DNA of 14,826 nt from DASRVA01 sp035687745. GTDB lineage: Bacteria > Gemmatimonadota > Gemmatimonadetes > JACCXV01 > JAHWKZ01. The stretch is taken from positions 1 to 14,826 of the forward strand of contig DASRVA010000098.1 in assembly GCA_035687745.1 (NCBI GenBank), read 5' to 3'. The translations under genes and the position numbers were made by a program. The stretch's first letter is position 1. Each line of letters starts with the position of its first letter. This document shows, one piece after another, positions 7,458-14,826 of the stretch. Below the pieces are notes generated by a model, which did not search any database, was not told where the DNA came from, and was given only the letters and a program-made list of their open reading frames with translations.

Positions 7458-8455
7458 TGTTGAAGCGGACCGAAGAGGAGTCGCGGGCGGAAGCGCCGCA
7501 GGTTCGTCCACTGGCACCGCCGGCGGCCAGGGACGTCTCGGTCGTCTTCCTCCTTGAAGGGGGAAGGGCCACGGCGGCCGACCTCTATCGCCAGTATGCG
7601 CCGCCCCTGCGCGAGAGCGGGTACTCGTTCGAGTTCCTGTTCGTGTTCGGGCCGAATGAGGGGAGGATGCGGGGGTCGTTTACGGCCGAGGAGGAGAAGC
7701 AAGGGGAGGTCCGGCTCCTCGAGGTCGGTCAGCCGGTCGGCCAGTCGGCCGTGCTGCGCCTGTCCGAGGAGCACAGCGGGGGCCGGATCGTCATGTCGCT
7801 ACCCCCGGCCTTTCGGGTGGCTCCAGAGGCGCTCCTGGATCTCATCCGGCAGATCGAGAGTGGCAGCGACGTCGCCGTGGCGAGGCGCTGGCCGCGGAAG
7901 GGCGGCTGGATCCACCGCCTGCAATCGGGCTTCGCGACCTGGCTCCTCAACAGCTTGACGGGGTCCCGTCTGCACGACGTGACCTGTCGCGTCGTGGCGC
8001 TCCGGCGCCACGTCCTGTCAGAGATCCCCCTCTACGGGAGCTACTTCCGCTTCATTCCCGTGGTGGCGGAGCGGGAAGGCTTCCGCGTCGACGAAGTTCC
8101 GGTGCGTCCACACTCGAAGGGTGGCAACCGGCGTGTGTATACGCCCGCGACCTACTTCGGATGGATACTCGACATCTTCGGGATCTTCTTCCTGCTGCGC
8201 TTTACGTATCGCCCACTGCGTTTTTTCGGGTCCCTGGGGGCCATCTTCGCCTTCTCCGGGAGCATCATCCTGTTCGTGCTTTTCGTGCAACGGCTGGGGG
8301 GCCACGGCATCGCCAATCGTCCAATGCTGCTTCTGGGCGTCCTGCTGTTGACCCTCGGCGTCCAAGCCGTCGCCCTCGGCTTGATTGGAGAGATCGTCGT
8401 ACACTTCCAAGCTTCTCGCGGCACGACGTATCGCCTGGCCCGAGACGAAGATTGA
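7454..8455 (+). CDS. GT2-like membrane protein lacking the catalytic aspartates (pseudo-glycosyltransferase)
   Basis: The 333-residue product is a diverged homologue of the gene before it. It shares the second half of the GT2 fold: HDVTCRVVALRRHVL (174-188) matches the RDTGCSLRAYRSRVL stretch, YFRFIPVVAE (197-206) matches HRFIPAIAA, and VDEVPVRPH (212-220) matches IAEIPVRHH. RPLRFFG (253-259) leads into the same two C-terminal spans (about 256-279 and 290-316). The donor-site motifs are gone: the DDGS region reads FGPNEG (65-70), and the DXD region reads SLPPAF (115-120) where its neighbour has MDGDLQ. Known GT2 enzymes need these acids, so catalysis is unlikely. The frame is intact and its codon use is normal, so it is not a decaying pseudogene. 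Translation starts at ATG 7454 (or 7457), overlapping the previous stop by four bases. A structural or regulatory partner of the active enzyme, or a lipid-carrier translocation role, is inference. Confidence 0.82.
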   Translation: MMLKRTEEESRAEAPQVRPLAPPAARDVSVVFLLEGGRATAADLYRQYAPPLRESGYSFEFLFVFGPNEGRMRGSFTAEEEKQGEVRLLEVGQPVGQSAVLRLSEEHSGGRIVMSLPPAFRVAPEALLDLIRQIESGSDVAVARRWPRKGGWIHRLQSGFATWLLNSLTGSRLHDVTCRVVALRRHVLSEIPLYGSYFRFIPVVAEREGFRVDEVPVRPHSKGGNRRVYTPATYFGWILDIFGIFFLLRFTYRPLRFFGSLGAIFAFSGSIILFVLFVQRLGGHGIANRPMLLLGVLLLTLGVQAVALGLIGEIVVHFQASRGTTYRLARDED

Positions 8456-9951
8456 GCCCGGCCCGCGCGAGGCCACCGTCGTGGGTCCTTCCGGCGCTCA
8501 TCCTGACGCTGGCCGCCACCCTCCGGTTGGCCAACCTCGGTGCCGAGAACCTGTGGATCGACGAGATCTTTTCTCTGGGCCAGGCCGGACCTCCCCTCGA
8601 GCAGATCGCCAATTTCTGGGACCTCGACAAGCGGGGGTCGACGCGGCCCCTGTCGCTGGTCCTCCTCCACTGGATCCGCGGGCTTGGGTCATCCGAGGCC
8701 CTGGCCCGCCTGCCGTACGCCCTGGTCGGCATCCTGGACGTGGCGATCCTGTACCTGGTCGCCCGCGAGCTCGTCCATCGACGGACGGCGCTGACTGCGG
8801 CTCTCTTCCTGGCCCTCACGCCCATCCACGTCTGGTATTCGCAAGAGGTCCGCTGGTACGCCCAGTGGTCGCTCCTGACCACCATCTCCTTCTGGGCGCT
8901 CGTCAAGGCGTGGAAGACGGATCGAACCGGCTGGTGGCTGGCTTACGTGGGAGCCGCGGCATTGAACCTGTACACGTTCGTCGTCACGTTGCATGTCCTG
9001 GTGGCGCAGGCGCTGACGGCGTGGTTCCTGCCAGACCGTGGCCGCCGCTGGGCCTTCCGGGGGAAGGCGCTCGCCTCCCTGGCGATGGTTGCAGTCCTCG
9101 CCTTGCCGGCCGTCATGCATACGCTCGGGATGGGCGGCGGGGCCGGGTCCGGCGGCGGCCGCGTCGGGACTCCGCGCCCGAGCTCGCTGGCTGCCCTGCC
9201 GTACACGTTCTTCGCCTTCGTCGCGGGGTTCACCGTGGGACCGACCGTGGCCGAGCTTCACGACCTGCCTGCCGCGGGCACGCTCCTGAGGAAATATCCG
9301 GAGGTGCTGCTCTTCCTCGCCGCATTCGCGCCGCTCTTCCTGATCGGGCTGTGGGCTCTCCGGACGCGCGGTGACCTGGCCGCGGTCGTGCTGCCGTGGG
9401 CTCTCGGGCTGCCGGTCCTGGTCTTCGGGAGCTCGGTCCTCAGCGGGCAGACCTACAATGTCCGGTACGCCTATCCGGCGGTGCCAGGCGCGGCTCTCCT
9501 GCTGGCGGTGGGGGTCCAGTCCCTCGGACGGTTGAGGGTTCCCGCCATGGCGCTGGTGATGATGCTTTTCGGGTTCTCGCTCTTCAACTACTACCTGGTC
9601 CCCGCGTACGACAAGGAGCACATGCGCGAGGCGATGGCCTTCGTGCGCGAGCGGGGCAACGTGGAGGATCCGGTGGTGATCGTCGGTCAGGGCCTTGCCG
9701 CGGCGGAGTACTACGGGCAAAGCCTGGCCGTGGAGCCGCTCCGGGGCTGCCGTGTTGAGCCGCGAGGCGGTGCTGGGGGGACCGCGGTCCGTCCGGAGGA
9801 TCTGCGCGACGATCCCGACATGTGGCTGGTCGTCAGCCGGGATTGGGGGAAGGAGGCGCTCGAGTGCCGGCGCGCCCTCGCGGCGACCCACGACGTGGTC
9901 GCCCGGCGCGCATTCGTCGGAGTCGATGTCTACCGGCTGAGACGGCGCTGA
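8452..9951 (+). CDS. GT-C fold glycosyltransferase, family 39/ArnT-like membrane protein
   Basis: This is a 499-residue polytopic protein with about 9-11 hydrophobic segments. The first is at about 12-28, and the acidic motif LWIDEIFSLG (34-43; D37, E38) lies in the first extracytoplasmic loop. That is the position of the catalytic acid in GT39/GT83 enzymes that use polyprenyl-phosphate sugars. WYSQEVRWYA (128-137) and NVRYAYPAVPG (336-346) are further features of this class. A glycine-rich loop (228-239) and a soluble extracytoplasmic C-terminal domain (about 384-499) follow. No ATG or GTG fits, so the start is taken as TTG 8452, whose TTGA overlaps the preceding stop; this implies strong translational coupling. 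Because it follows a GT2 of the polyprenyl-phosphate type, the expected role is to move the lipid-linked sugar to lipid, polysaccharide or protein outside the membrane. The acceptor is unknown. Confidence 0.82.
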   Translation: MSPARARPPSWVLPALILTLAATLRLANLGAENLWIDEIFSLGQAGPPLEQIANFWDLDKRGSTRPLSLVLLHWIRGLGSSEALARLPYALVGILDVAILYLVARELVHRRTALTAALFLALTPIHVWYSQEVRWYAQWSLLTTISFWALVKAWKTDRTGWWLAYVGAAALNLYTFVVTLHVLVAQALTAWFLPDRGRRWAFRGKALASLAMVAVLALPAVMHTLGMGGGAGSGGGRVGTPRPSSLAALPYTFFAFVAGFTVGPTVAELHDLPAAGTLLRKYPEVLLFLAAFAPLFLIGLWALRTRGDLAAVVLPWALGLPVLVFGSSVLSGQTYNVRYAYPAVPGAALLLAVGVQSLGRLRVPAMALVMMLFGFSLFNYYLVPAYDKEHMREAMAFVRERGNVEDPVVIVGQGLAAAEYYGQSLAVEPLRGCRVEPRGGAGGTAVRPEDLRDDPDMWLVVSRDWGKEALECRRALAATHDVVARRAFVGVDVYRLRRR

Positions 9952-9995
9952 GGCGGCGAGCGACGGCGCATCGGGGCGGATCGGAGGCGAGCGTG

Positions 9996-10023
9996 TTGAC
10001 TTGCGCCCCCGCCCGTCTATCCT
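9996..10023 (+). promoter_or_regulatory. Sigma-70-like promoter of the 10031-12760 operon, placed for a leaderless start
   Basis: TTGACT (9996-10001; five of six consensus) and TATCCT (10018-10023; four of six) are 16 nt apart. The -10 element ends 7 nt before the ATG at 10031, so the first transcribed base should be at or next to the start codon. No SD is present between them, as expected for a leaderless mRNA. The remaining gap from 9952 shows no clear terminator for the glycosyltransferase operon. Confidence 0.6.
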
Positions 10024-10030
10024 ACGGCAG

Positions 10031-10458
10031 ATGCGCGATAGCGATTTAAGCGACATCCTGCGCGAGCTGGACTCCCTCGAAGCCGAGATCGAGGCCATGC
10101 GGGTGGCGGTCGACGAGGGTGAGGAGACCTTCGTCTCGGCGCCGGCGGCCAGGCAGTCGGCTCTCCGCCACCTCAACGTGGCCATGCGGCATGCGGTCAA
10201 CGCCGCGCGCTCGCTCATCGAAGAGGCCGACTGGGAAGAGCCGGAGGACGGGCTGGACGCCCTCGAGATCCTTGTCGAGGAGGAGGTCCTTCCGGGGCGG
10301 ATCGGCCTGACGCTGGTCGACCTCGCCGACTATGTCACCGAGCTGGGTGAGGAGGCCGTGTACGAGACCGCCGACGATCCGGTCGCGTTCGAGCGGCTCA
10401 CCGAGGGTGTCGACGCGCTCGCCGAATACCAGGAGTACGTCCACCACTTTCTCAAAGA

Positions 10459-10471
<13 letters not shown>
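10031..10471 (+). CDS. Highly acidic all-helical protein, HepT/DUF86-like without the RNase motif
   Basis: The 146-residue protein has 39 Asp or Glu and about 10 Arg or Lys residues, so it is very acidic. ATG 10031 is chosen over an in-frame TTG at 10001 because the TTG lies inside the promoter. The pattern resembles HepT/DUF86 (HEPN superfamily): a helix beginning SALRHLNVAMRHAVNAAR (43-60), a linker, LDALEILVEEEVLPGRI (75-91) matching the family's 'F..L...GVIP..L' helix, then VAFERLTEGVDALAEYQEYV (118-137) as the last helix. The RX4-6H catalytic motif, normally followed by Y, is absent; the stretch there reads ADYVTELGEEAVYE. No nucleotidyltransferase (MNT) antitoxin gene is adjacent. It overlaps the next gene by 13 nt. 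The family link rests on pattern reading, so a non-HEPN acidic helical protein remains possible. Confidence 0.6.
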
Positions 10472-11555
<1,084 letters not shown>

Positions 11556-11559
<4 letters not shown>

Positions 11560-12110
11560 CCGATGGCGCGGCCCATCCCGGGCCGCTCGAGTGGGCGGGT
11601 TGGGGGCTGCTGGCCCTGCTGACCCTGGTTATCATGCTTCTGGCTCTCCTCAGGCCCACCGACCCCGACGCCATCGTCAACGAGATCCGCCTCGCGGCCG
11701 GGTTCGATCGCTACCAGGCAGCGATGGACGAGGGGGACCGGCTCTTCGGCCGGGCGACGGCCGAGTTCCGGCTCTCGCGGGCGGGCGAAGAGGACCTGTC
11801 GATCGAGTACGAAATGCTGGCCGAGGCGGCCACGCGGTTCCGGCTCGCGCGCGAAGAGTCGGAGGGGTTCGGCGAGGACCAGCGTGCGCAGATCCGGCTC
11901 GGACAGACGTACTACGTGTGGGCGAAGGCGCTTCTCGACGAAGGCACGGGCCCCTGGTACCGCGGCAACGACGAGGAGACGCTGGAGCGCGCCCGGGCGC
12001 TGGTCGACCAGGGGCTGGCCCTCCCCAATCTGACCGGCGAGCAGCGCGTGCGGCTGGAAGATCTGCGAACGAGGATCGACCGGGCGCTCACGCCGTGGCC
12101 GATCCTGTAG
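11556..12110 (+). CDS. Single-span membrane protein with helical-repeat-like domain, function unknown
   Basis: The predicted product is 184 residues. GTG 11556 overlaps the dehydrogenase stop as GTGA, and the resulting N-terminus leads directly into one hydrophobic span (about 14-32). The remainder, probably outside the cytoplasm, is helical and charged with a TPR-like rhythm: EYEMLAEAATRFRLAREES (84-102), DQRAQIRLGQTYYVWAKALL (108-127) and ETLERARALVDQGLALPNL (141-159). Tyr, Trp and Ala occur at typical packing positions. It could be a scaffold or an anchored partner of the next membrane protein, with which it overlaps by 16 nt. I do not recognise the family, and the TPR reading is by pattern only. 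Confidence 0.7.
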
Positions 12111-12760
12111 CCGTCCCCGGGCCGGATCCAGCCGCCGGCCCGGGTGTCGATCCCGGGGAGCGGAGACGCGCCCTCGCGACCTGCCTGTGGCTGGCCGCGG
12201 CGGTTCTCCTGGGCGGCTTCGACCTGCCCGCCCGCGGGTACGAGGCCTTCCAGTTCGCGCCCTTCGGGTTCGTGGCCGGCCTGCTCGCGCTCCTGTACGT
12301 GTTCGTGCTCGTCCAGAGCGGGATCGTCCGCCGCGGCCGGTCGTGGCTCGCGCCCCTCCTTCTCGTCTACTGGACGGCGGCCACCGGGATGGCCTTCCGC
12401 GTCCTCCTCCCCGGTCCCGGGCTCGTGCAGGTGGCGCTCGTGATCGGCGCCGCGATCGCGGCGGCGATCCTGGCGAGCCGGAAGGATCGCGAGGAGGCGA
12501 TGCTGTGGCTCGGGATCGTGGCCGTCGTCCTGGCGGTTCTCCGGTTCGGCCTCGTCCCCTTCTTCGAGGCCCGCTCCGGGCTCCCCGACTGGGGGCCGAT
12601 CCGGCTCGGCCAGGCGGCCAACGCGTTCCGGGACGTCTTCGTCGCCTACGCGCCGGAGCAGCCGGCCGCCCAGGTCCTCCACTTCGCGGCGATGGCCTGC
12701 TACGCGCTGGCGCTCAAGACGCAGTGGGGGGCGACAGGAGCTGCTCCACCTTCCGGCTGA
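12095..12760 (+). CDS. Polytopic membrane protein, function unknown
   Basis: This 221-residue protein has about six hydrophobic segments (near 27-42, 56-75, 84-105, 109-127, 135-155 and 193-208) after a Pro/Ala/Gly-rich N-terminus. GTG 12095 is the only plausible start before the first span, and it overlaps the previous gene by 16 nt, implying co-translation. The positively charged VRRGR (78-82) and SRKDREE (128-134) loops suggest those sides face the cytoplasm. No transporter or enzyme signature is seen. It is the last gene of the 10031-12760 operon, and its final 47 bases lie opposite the 3' end of the serine hydrolase gene. Confidence 0.72.
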   Translation: MADPVAVPGPDPAAGPGVDPGERRRALATCLWLAAAVLLGGFDLPARGYEAFQFAPFGFVAGLLALLYVFVLVQSGIVRRGRSWLAPLLLVYWTAATGMAFRVLLPGPGLVQVALVIGAAIAAAILASRKDREEAMLWLGIVAVVLAVLRFGLVPFFEARSGLPDWGPIRLGQAANAFRDVFVAYAPEQPAAQVLHFAAMACYALALKTQWGATGAAPPSG

Positions 12761-14186
12761 CCGGCCGCTCTCCCATCGAGACGTTGGAGAGGACGATCAG
12801 GACGTAGTCGCCGTGGAGGTCGATCCTGAGAACCGAACTGATCCCCGGAAAACCTCCACCGTGACCGACCCGACCCCCATCCCAGACCTGGAACCCATAG
12901 CCGTAGCCCGGCGAACCGAGCTCGGGCTTGGGGGTCGTGACGCGGGCGGTCCATGCCGGAGACAGGAGGCGGTTCTCCCGGAGTGCCAGGGCGAAGCGCA
13001 ACAGGTCGGGTGCGGTCGAGAAGCCACCGCCTGCCGGGCCCCCTCGAATGGCGTGCAGGAAGAGGTTGCTCCGCCAGTGGATCCCGTCGGGTCCGAACTC
13101 GGGGTCGTACCCGATCGCCAGGTTCGGCACGACCTCGTCCATCGAATACGCGTCCGTGTCGGTCATCCCGGCCGGCTCGTAGACCAGCTCCCGGACGATG
13201 TCGTAGTAGGAGCGGCCGGTCACCACCTCGACGATCGCGCCGAGGAGCAGGAAGCCGGTGTTGCTGTAAGACCAGTCTGTGCCGGGCTCGAACCGCAGCG
13301 AGTCCTGGTCGACCAGCGGGGCGTAGTCGTCCACGTCCCGAAAACGCGTCCGGCTCGCCTGCATGAATTCGTCCGTGAAGTAGTTCCCCAAGCCCGACGT
13401 GTGGGTGAGGAGGTGCTCGATCGTGACCTTCTGGCCGACCTCCGGGCGAACCCAGTCGGTTCCCAGCCACTTCCCGATCGGATCGTTCAGAGAGAGTCGC
13501 CGCTCGTCGGCGAGCTTCGCGATCGTGATCGCGGTGAACATCTTGTTCATCGAGCCGAGGTTGAACTTCGTATCGGGCCGGTTGGGGACGCTGTCGCTCC
13601 GATTGGCGAGCCCGTAGGCGCGGTCGAAGAGGATCTCCCCGCCTCGCGCCAGGAGAACCACACCCACGAAGCGGTCGGCGGCCACCAGCCGCTCCATGTA
13701 GGTCTCGAGCTCGGCCACGAGCTCTGGATCGCTGAGGGGGTTGTCGGGGGCGTCCCCGAGCGGAACCTCGGGGCGCGTGTCCAGCGGACCGATCCCCATG
13801 CTTACGATCAAGTGAGGAGGTTCAGGCTCGATCCTCAGGTCGAGGAGGTGCAGCACCCCCCTGGCGCGCGTGCGGACGACAGCCTCGATCCGGTCGGCGG
13901 TCGCCGAGCGTACCGCCTGCAGGTCGTACCCGCCGCTCTCCTCCTGCATCCCCCGCCACGTCCGGAGGTGATGGGCCATCGGGAAGGCATCGCGGAACTC
14001 CGGGGCGAAGCGGCCCGCGATGATGCGGTGGACGGCAGCGGAGTCGGCCGCGTTTACCACCTCGATCACCTCCCGGGCGGCTCGCCCGACCGGGGTATCG
14101 GGGAAAACGGCAGGCCCGGGCTGGCCGAGCACCGGAACGGCGAGCCCAACGACGGCCGCCAGCGCGAGGATGGGGCTGCGCCTCAC
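12714..14186 (-). CDS. Exported serine hydrolase of the class C beta-lactamase/penicillin-binding family
   Basis: The 490-residue product starts at GTG 14186 with a signal peptide (about 1-21, ending VLGQ). Residues 30-135 form an added N-terminal domain that looks NTF2/DUF3887-like, seen as FPDTPVGRAAREVIEVVN and a GVLHLLDLRIE strand. The hydrolase domain (about 155-485) has the nucleophile motif SMNK (S212, K215), the second motif YSN (Y307, N309) and HGG (442-444) replacing the KTG triad element. This is the usual set for esterase, D-aminopeptidase or DD-peptidase-like members; it should not be read as antibiotic resistance. The linker LLTHTSGLGNYF (259-270) is also typical. It follows the Spy-like gene by 10 nt, probably in one operon, with no strong SD. 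Substrate unknown. Confidence 0.92.
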   Translation of the reverse strand: MRRSPILALAAVVGLAVPVLGQPGPAVFPDTPVGRAAREVIEVVNAADSAAVHRIIAGRFAPEFRDAFPMAHHLRTWRGMQEESGGYDLQAVRSATADRIEAVVRTRARGVLHLLDLRIEPEPPHLIVSMGIGPLDTRPEVPLGDAPDNPLSDPELVAELETYMERLVAADRFVGVVLLARGGEILFDRAYGLANRSDSVPNRPDTKFNLGSMNKMFTAITIAKLADERRLSLNDPIGKWLGTDWVRPEVGQKVTIEHLLTHTSGLGNYFTDEFMQASRTRFRDVDDYAPLVDQDSLRFEPGTDWSYSNTGFLLLGAIVEVVTGRSYYDIVRELVYEPAGMTDTDAYSMDEVVPNLAIGYDPEFGPDGIHWRSNLFLHAIRGGPAGGGFSTAPDLLRFALALRENRLLSPAWTARVTTPKPELGSPGYGYGFQVWDGGRVGHGGGFPGISSVLRIDLHGDYVLIVLSNVSMGERPVSRKVEQLLSPPTAS

Positions 14187-14196
14187 GGAGTGGGTC

Positions 14197-14688
14197 TCAG
14201 GGCTCGGGCGGCTCGGCCGGCTCGACGAAGCGCCGGATGATGAAGTCCCGGCGGTCCCGCTGCATGCGCTGGAAGCGCTCGCGCTGCTCGGGGGAGAGCT
14301 CCTCGTCGATCGCCGCGTTGGTCGAGTCCATGAGCGCCTTCAGGCGCGGCTCCATCGCCCCCATCAGGCTGTCGGCCTTGGCGCGCTGCTCCTCGAGCAG
14401 GCTGTCCACCCGGGCCCGCTGATCCTCGGAGAGATCCAGCGCCCGCCCGAAGGGCTCCCCGTGGCGCTCGAAGAAGATTCCGCCGTGCGGTCCTCCGGGG
14501 GGCACCGGCAGCTCGAAGGTTCCCATCGGGCCGCCGCGGAGGGCTCGGACCTCGAAGCTTCCGTGTCGCGGGCCCCGGTCGGCGACCGCCATCCCGACCG
14601 CGCCGCCCGCCAGACCTCCGGCCACGAACGCGGCCAGGAGCGCGGCCCCGGCGATCAGGAGATTCCTCTGCTGGGCGTCGATGTTCAT
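14197..14688 (-). CDS. Membrane-anchored Spy/CpxP-like periplasmic protein (LTxxQ-type repeats)
   Basis: The 163-residue product has one N-terminal membrane span (about 9-36), a Gly/Pro-rich linker (37-80) and a helical region with two LTxxQ-like motifs: LSEDQ (86-90) and LSPEQ (131-135). Between and after them are long amphipathic helices rich in Arg, Glu and Gln. This resembles the Spy/CpxP/ZraP group of periplasmic chaperone-like or metal-stress sensor proteins. The start is well supported: GGAGGTGA (14703-14696) lies 7 nt before the ATG. That ATG overlaps the TGA of the upstream partial gene as ATGA. Such proteins often sit beside envelope-stress regulators, but no regulator can be identified here. 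Confidence 0.8.
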   Translation of the reverse strand: MNIDAQQRNLLIAGAALLAAFVAGGLAGGAVGMAVADRGPRHGSFEVRALRGGPMGTFELPVPPGGPHGGIFFERHGEPFGRALDLSEDQRARVDSLLEEQRAKADSLMGAMEPRLKALMDSTNAAIDEELSPEQRERFQRMQRDRRDFIIRRFVEPAEPPEP

Positions 14689-14825
14689 CGGCTTCTCACC
14701 TCCATGGTGACGATCAGCTCCTCGACGGACGGCCTGCGTCCCGCCTCGATCCAGGCGACCACGGGGGCGGGGTAGCCAAGGGCCTCCGAGACCGCCGGTT
14801 GGGCGCGGGCCGGCGAACGCTCGCC
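14685..14825 (-). CDS. C-terminal fragment of an unidentified protein (5' end outside window)
   Basis: On the minus strand a frame is open from the window edge to the TGA at 14687-14685, giving the final 46 residues, which end in EELIVTMEVRSR. Third positions are strongly G/C, and the stop overlaps the next gene's ATG in ATGA, so the two are translationally coupled. The SD of the Spy-like gene lies inside this fragment. It may be a regulator or anti-sigma protein given the neighbour, but the residues seen do not allow a family call. Confidence 0.6.
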   Translation of the reverse strand, partial: GERSPARAQPAVSEALGYPAPVVAWIEAGRRPSVEELIVTMEVRSR

Positions 14826-14826
14826 G

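Noticed and set aside
7454..8455. Decayed pseudogene of a glycosyltransferase
   Set aside because: The frame is intact with normal codon bias, conserved C-terminal motifs and coupled starts, which points to a maintained non-catalytic protein.
8689..10218. 509-codon minus-strand open frame opposite the GT-C gene
   Set aside because: It is the mirror of the GT-C coding sequence and runs across the promoter at 9996-10023. It is rich in Arg/Gln/Pro/His and has no recognisable motif.
12714..14186. Antibiotic-resistance beta-lactamase
   Set aside because: The HGG third motif and the extra N-terminal domain fit the broad serine hydrolase/esterase group; nothing indicates antibiotic hydrolysis.
12813..14240. 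475-codon plus-strand open frame opposite the serine hydrolase gene
   Set aside because: The minus strand encodes an intact SxxK/YSN hydrolase with a signal peptide. The plus frame is a shadow with repetitive Val/Gly/Arg/Asp content.

Overview
The window is a GC-rich bacterial chromosomal segment of ordinary-looking metabolic and envelope genes. I see no transposase, phage gene, CRISPR array, tRNA or rRNA. The strong G/C third-position bias, frequent GTG and TTG starts, and the mix of DUF4139, DUF547, class-C-type serine hydrolase and Spy/CpxP-like envelope proteins suggest a Gemmatimonadota-, Eisenbacteria- or Acidobacteria-like soil or metagenomic lineage. That placement is inferred from gene content only.

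Layout: (1) 1-107 is the 3' end of an unidentified plus-strand gene. (2) 219-1634 encodes an exported DUF4139 protein. Its leader holds a striking set of alternative hairpins, one of which masks the Shine-Dalgarno sequence. A nested hairpin follows the gene. (3) 1803-5531 is a plus-strand run: an acyl-CoA desaturase with a long C-terminal extension, an acyl-CoA dehydrogenase, and a probable lipoprotein with beta-propeller-like and Ca-binding-like segments. The first two fit fatty-acid modification and breakdown. (4) 5544-6323 (minus) is an exported DUF547 protein, convergent with the lipoprotein and divergent from the next operon. (5) 6477-9951 is a translationally coupled glycosyltransferase operon. 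It has a catalytically intact GT2 polyprenyl-phosphate-type transferase, a second GT2-like membrane protein that has lost the catalytic aspartates, and a multi-span GT-C (GT39/ArnT-like) transferase. The likely logic is that the GT2 loads a sugar on a lipid carrier and the GT-C enzyme transfers it outside the membrane, with the pseudo-enzyme as a partner or regulator. (6) 10031-12760 is a second overlapping operon, expressed from a good sigma-70-like promoter placed so that the first gene would be leaderless. It holds a very acidic helical protein that looks like a HepT/DUF86 relative without the RNase motif, an isocitrate/isopropylmalate-family dehydrogenase, a single-span helical-repeat-like protein and a polytopic membrane protein. 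(7) 12714-14825 (minus) is an envelope operon: the 3' end of an unknown gene, a membrane-anchored Spy/CpxP-like protein, and an exported beta-lactamase-fold serine hydrolase whose 3' end overlaps the convergent membrane-protein gene by 47 bp.

I found no clear, complete new defence or mobile system. The observations most worth following are the glycosyltransferase plus pseudo-glycosyltransferase pair, the solo degenerate HepT-like gene fused by overlap to a dehydrogenase operon, the SD-masking leader of the DUF4139 gene, and the leaderless-start architecture. No gap without a gene exceeds about 170 bases.
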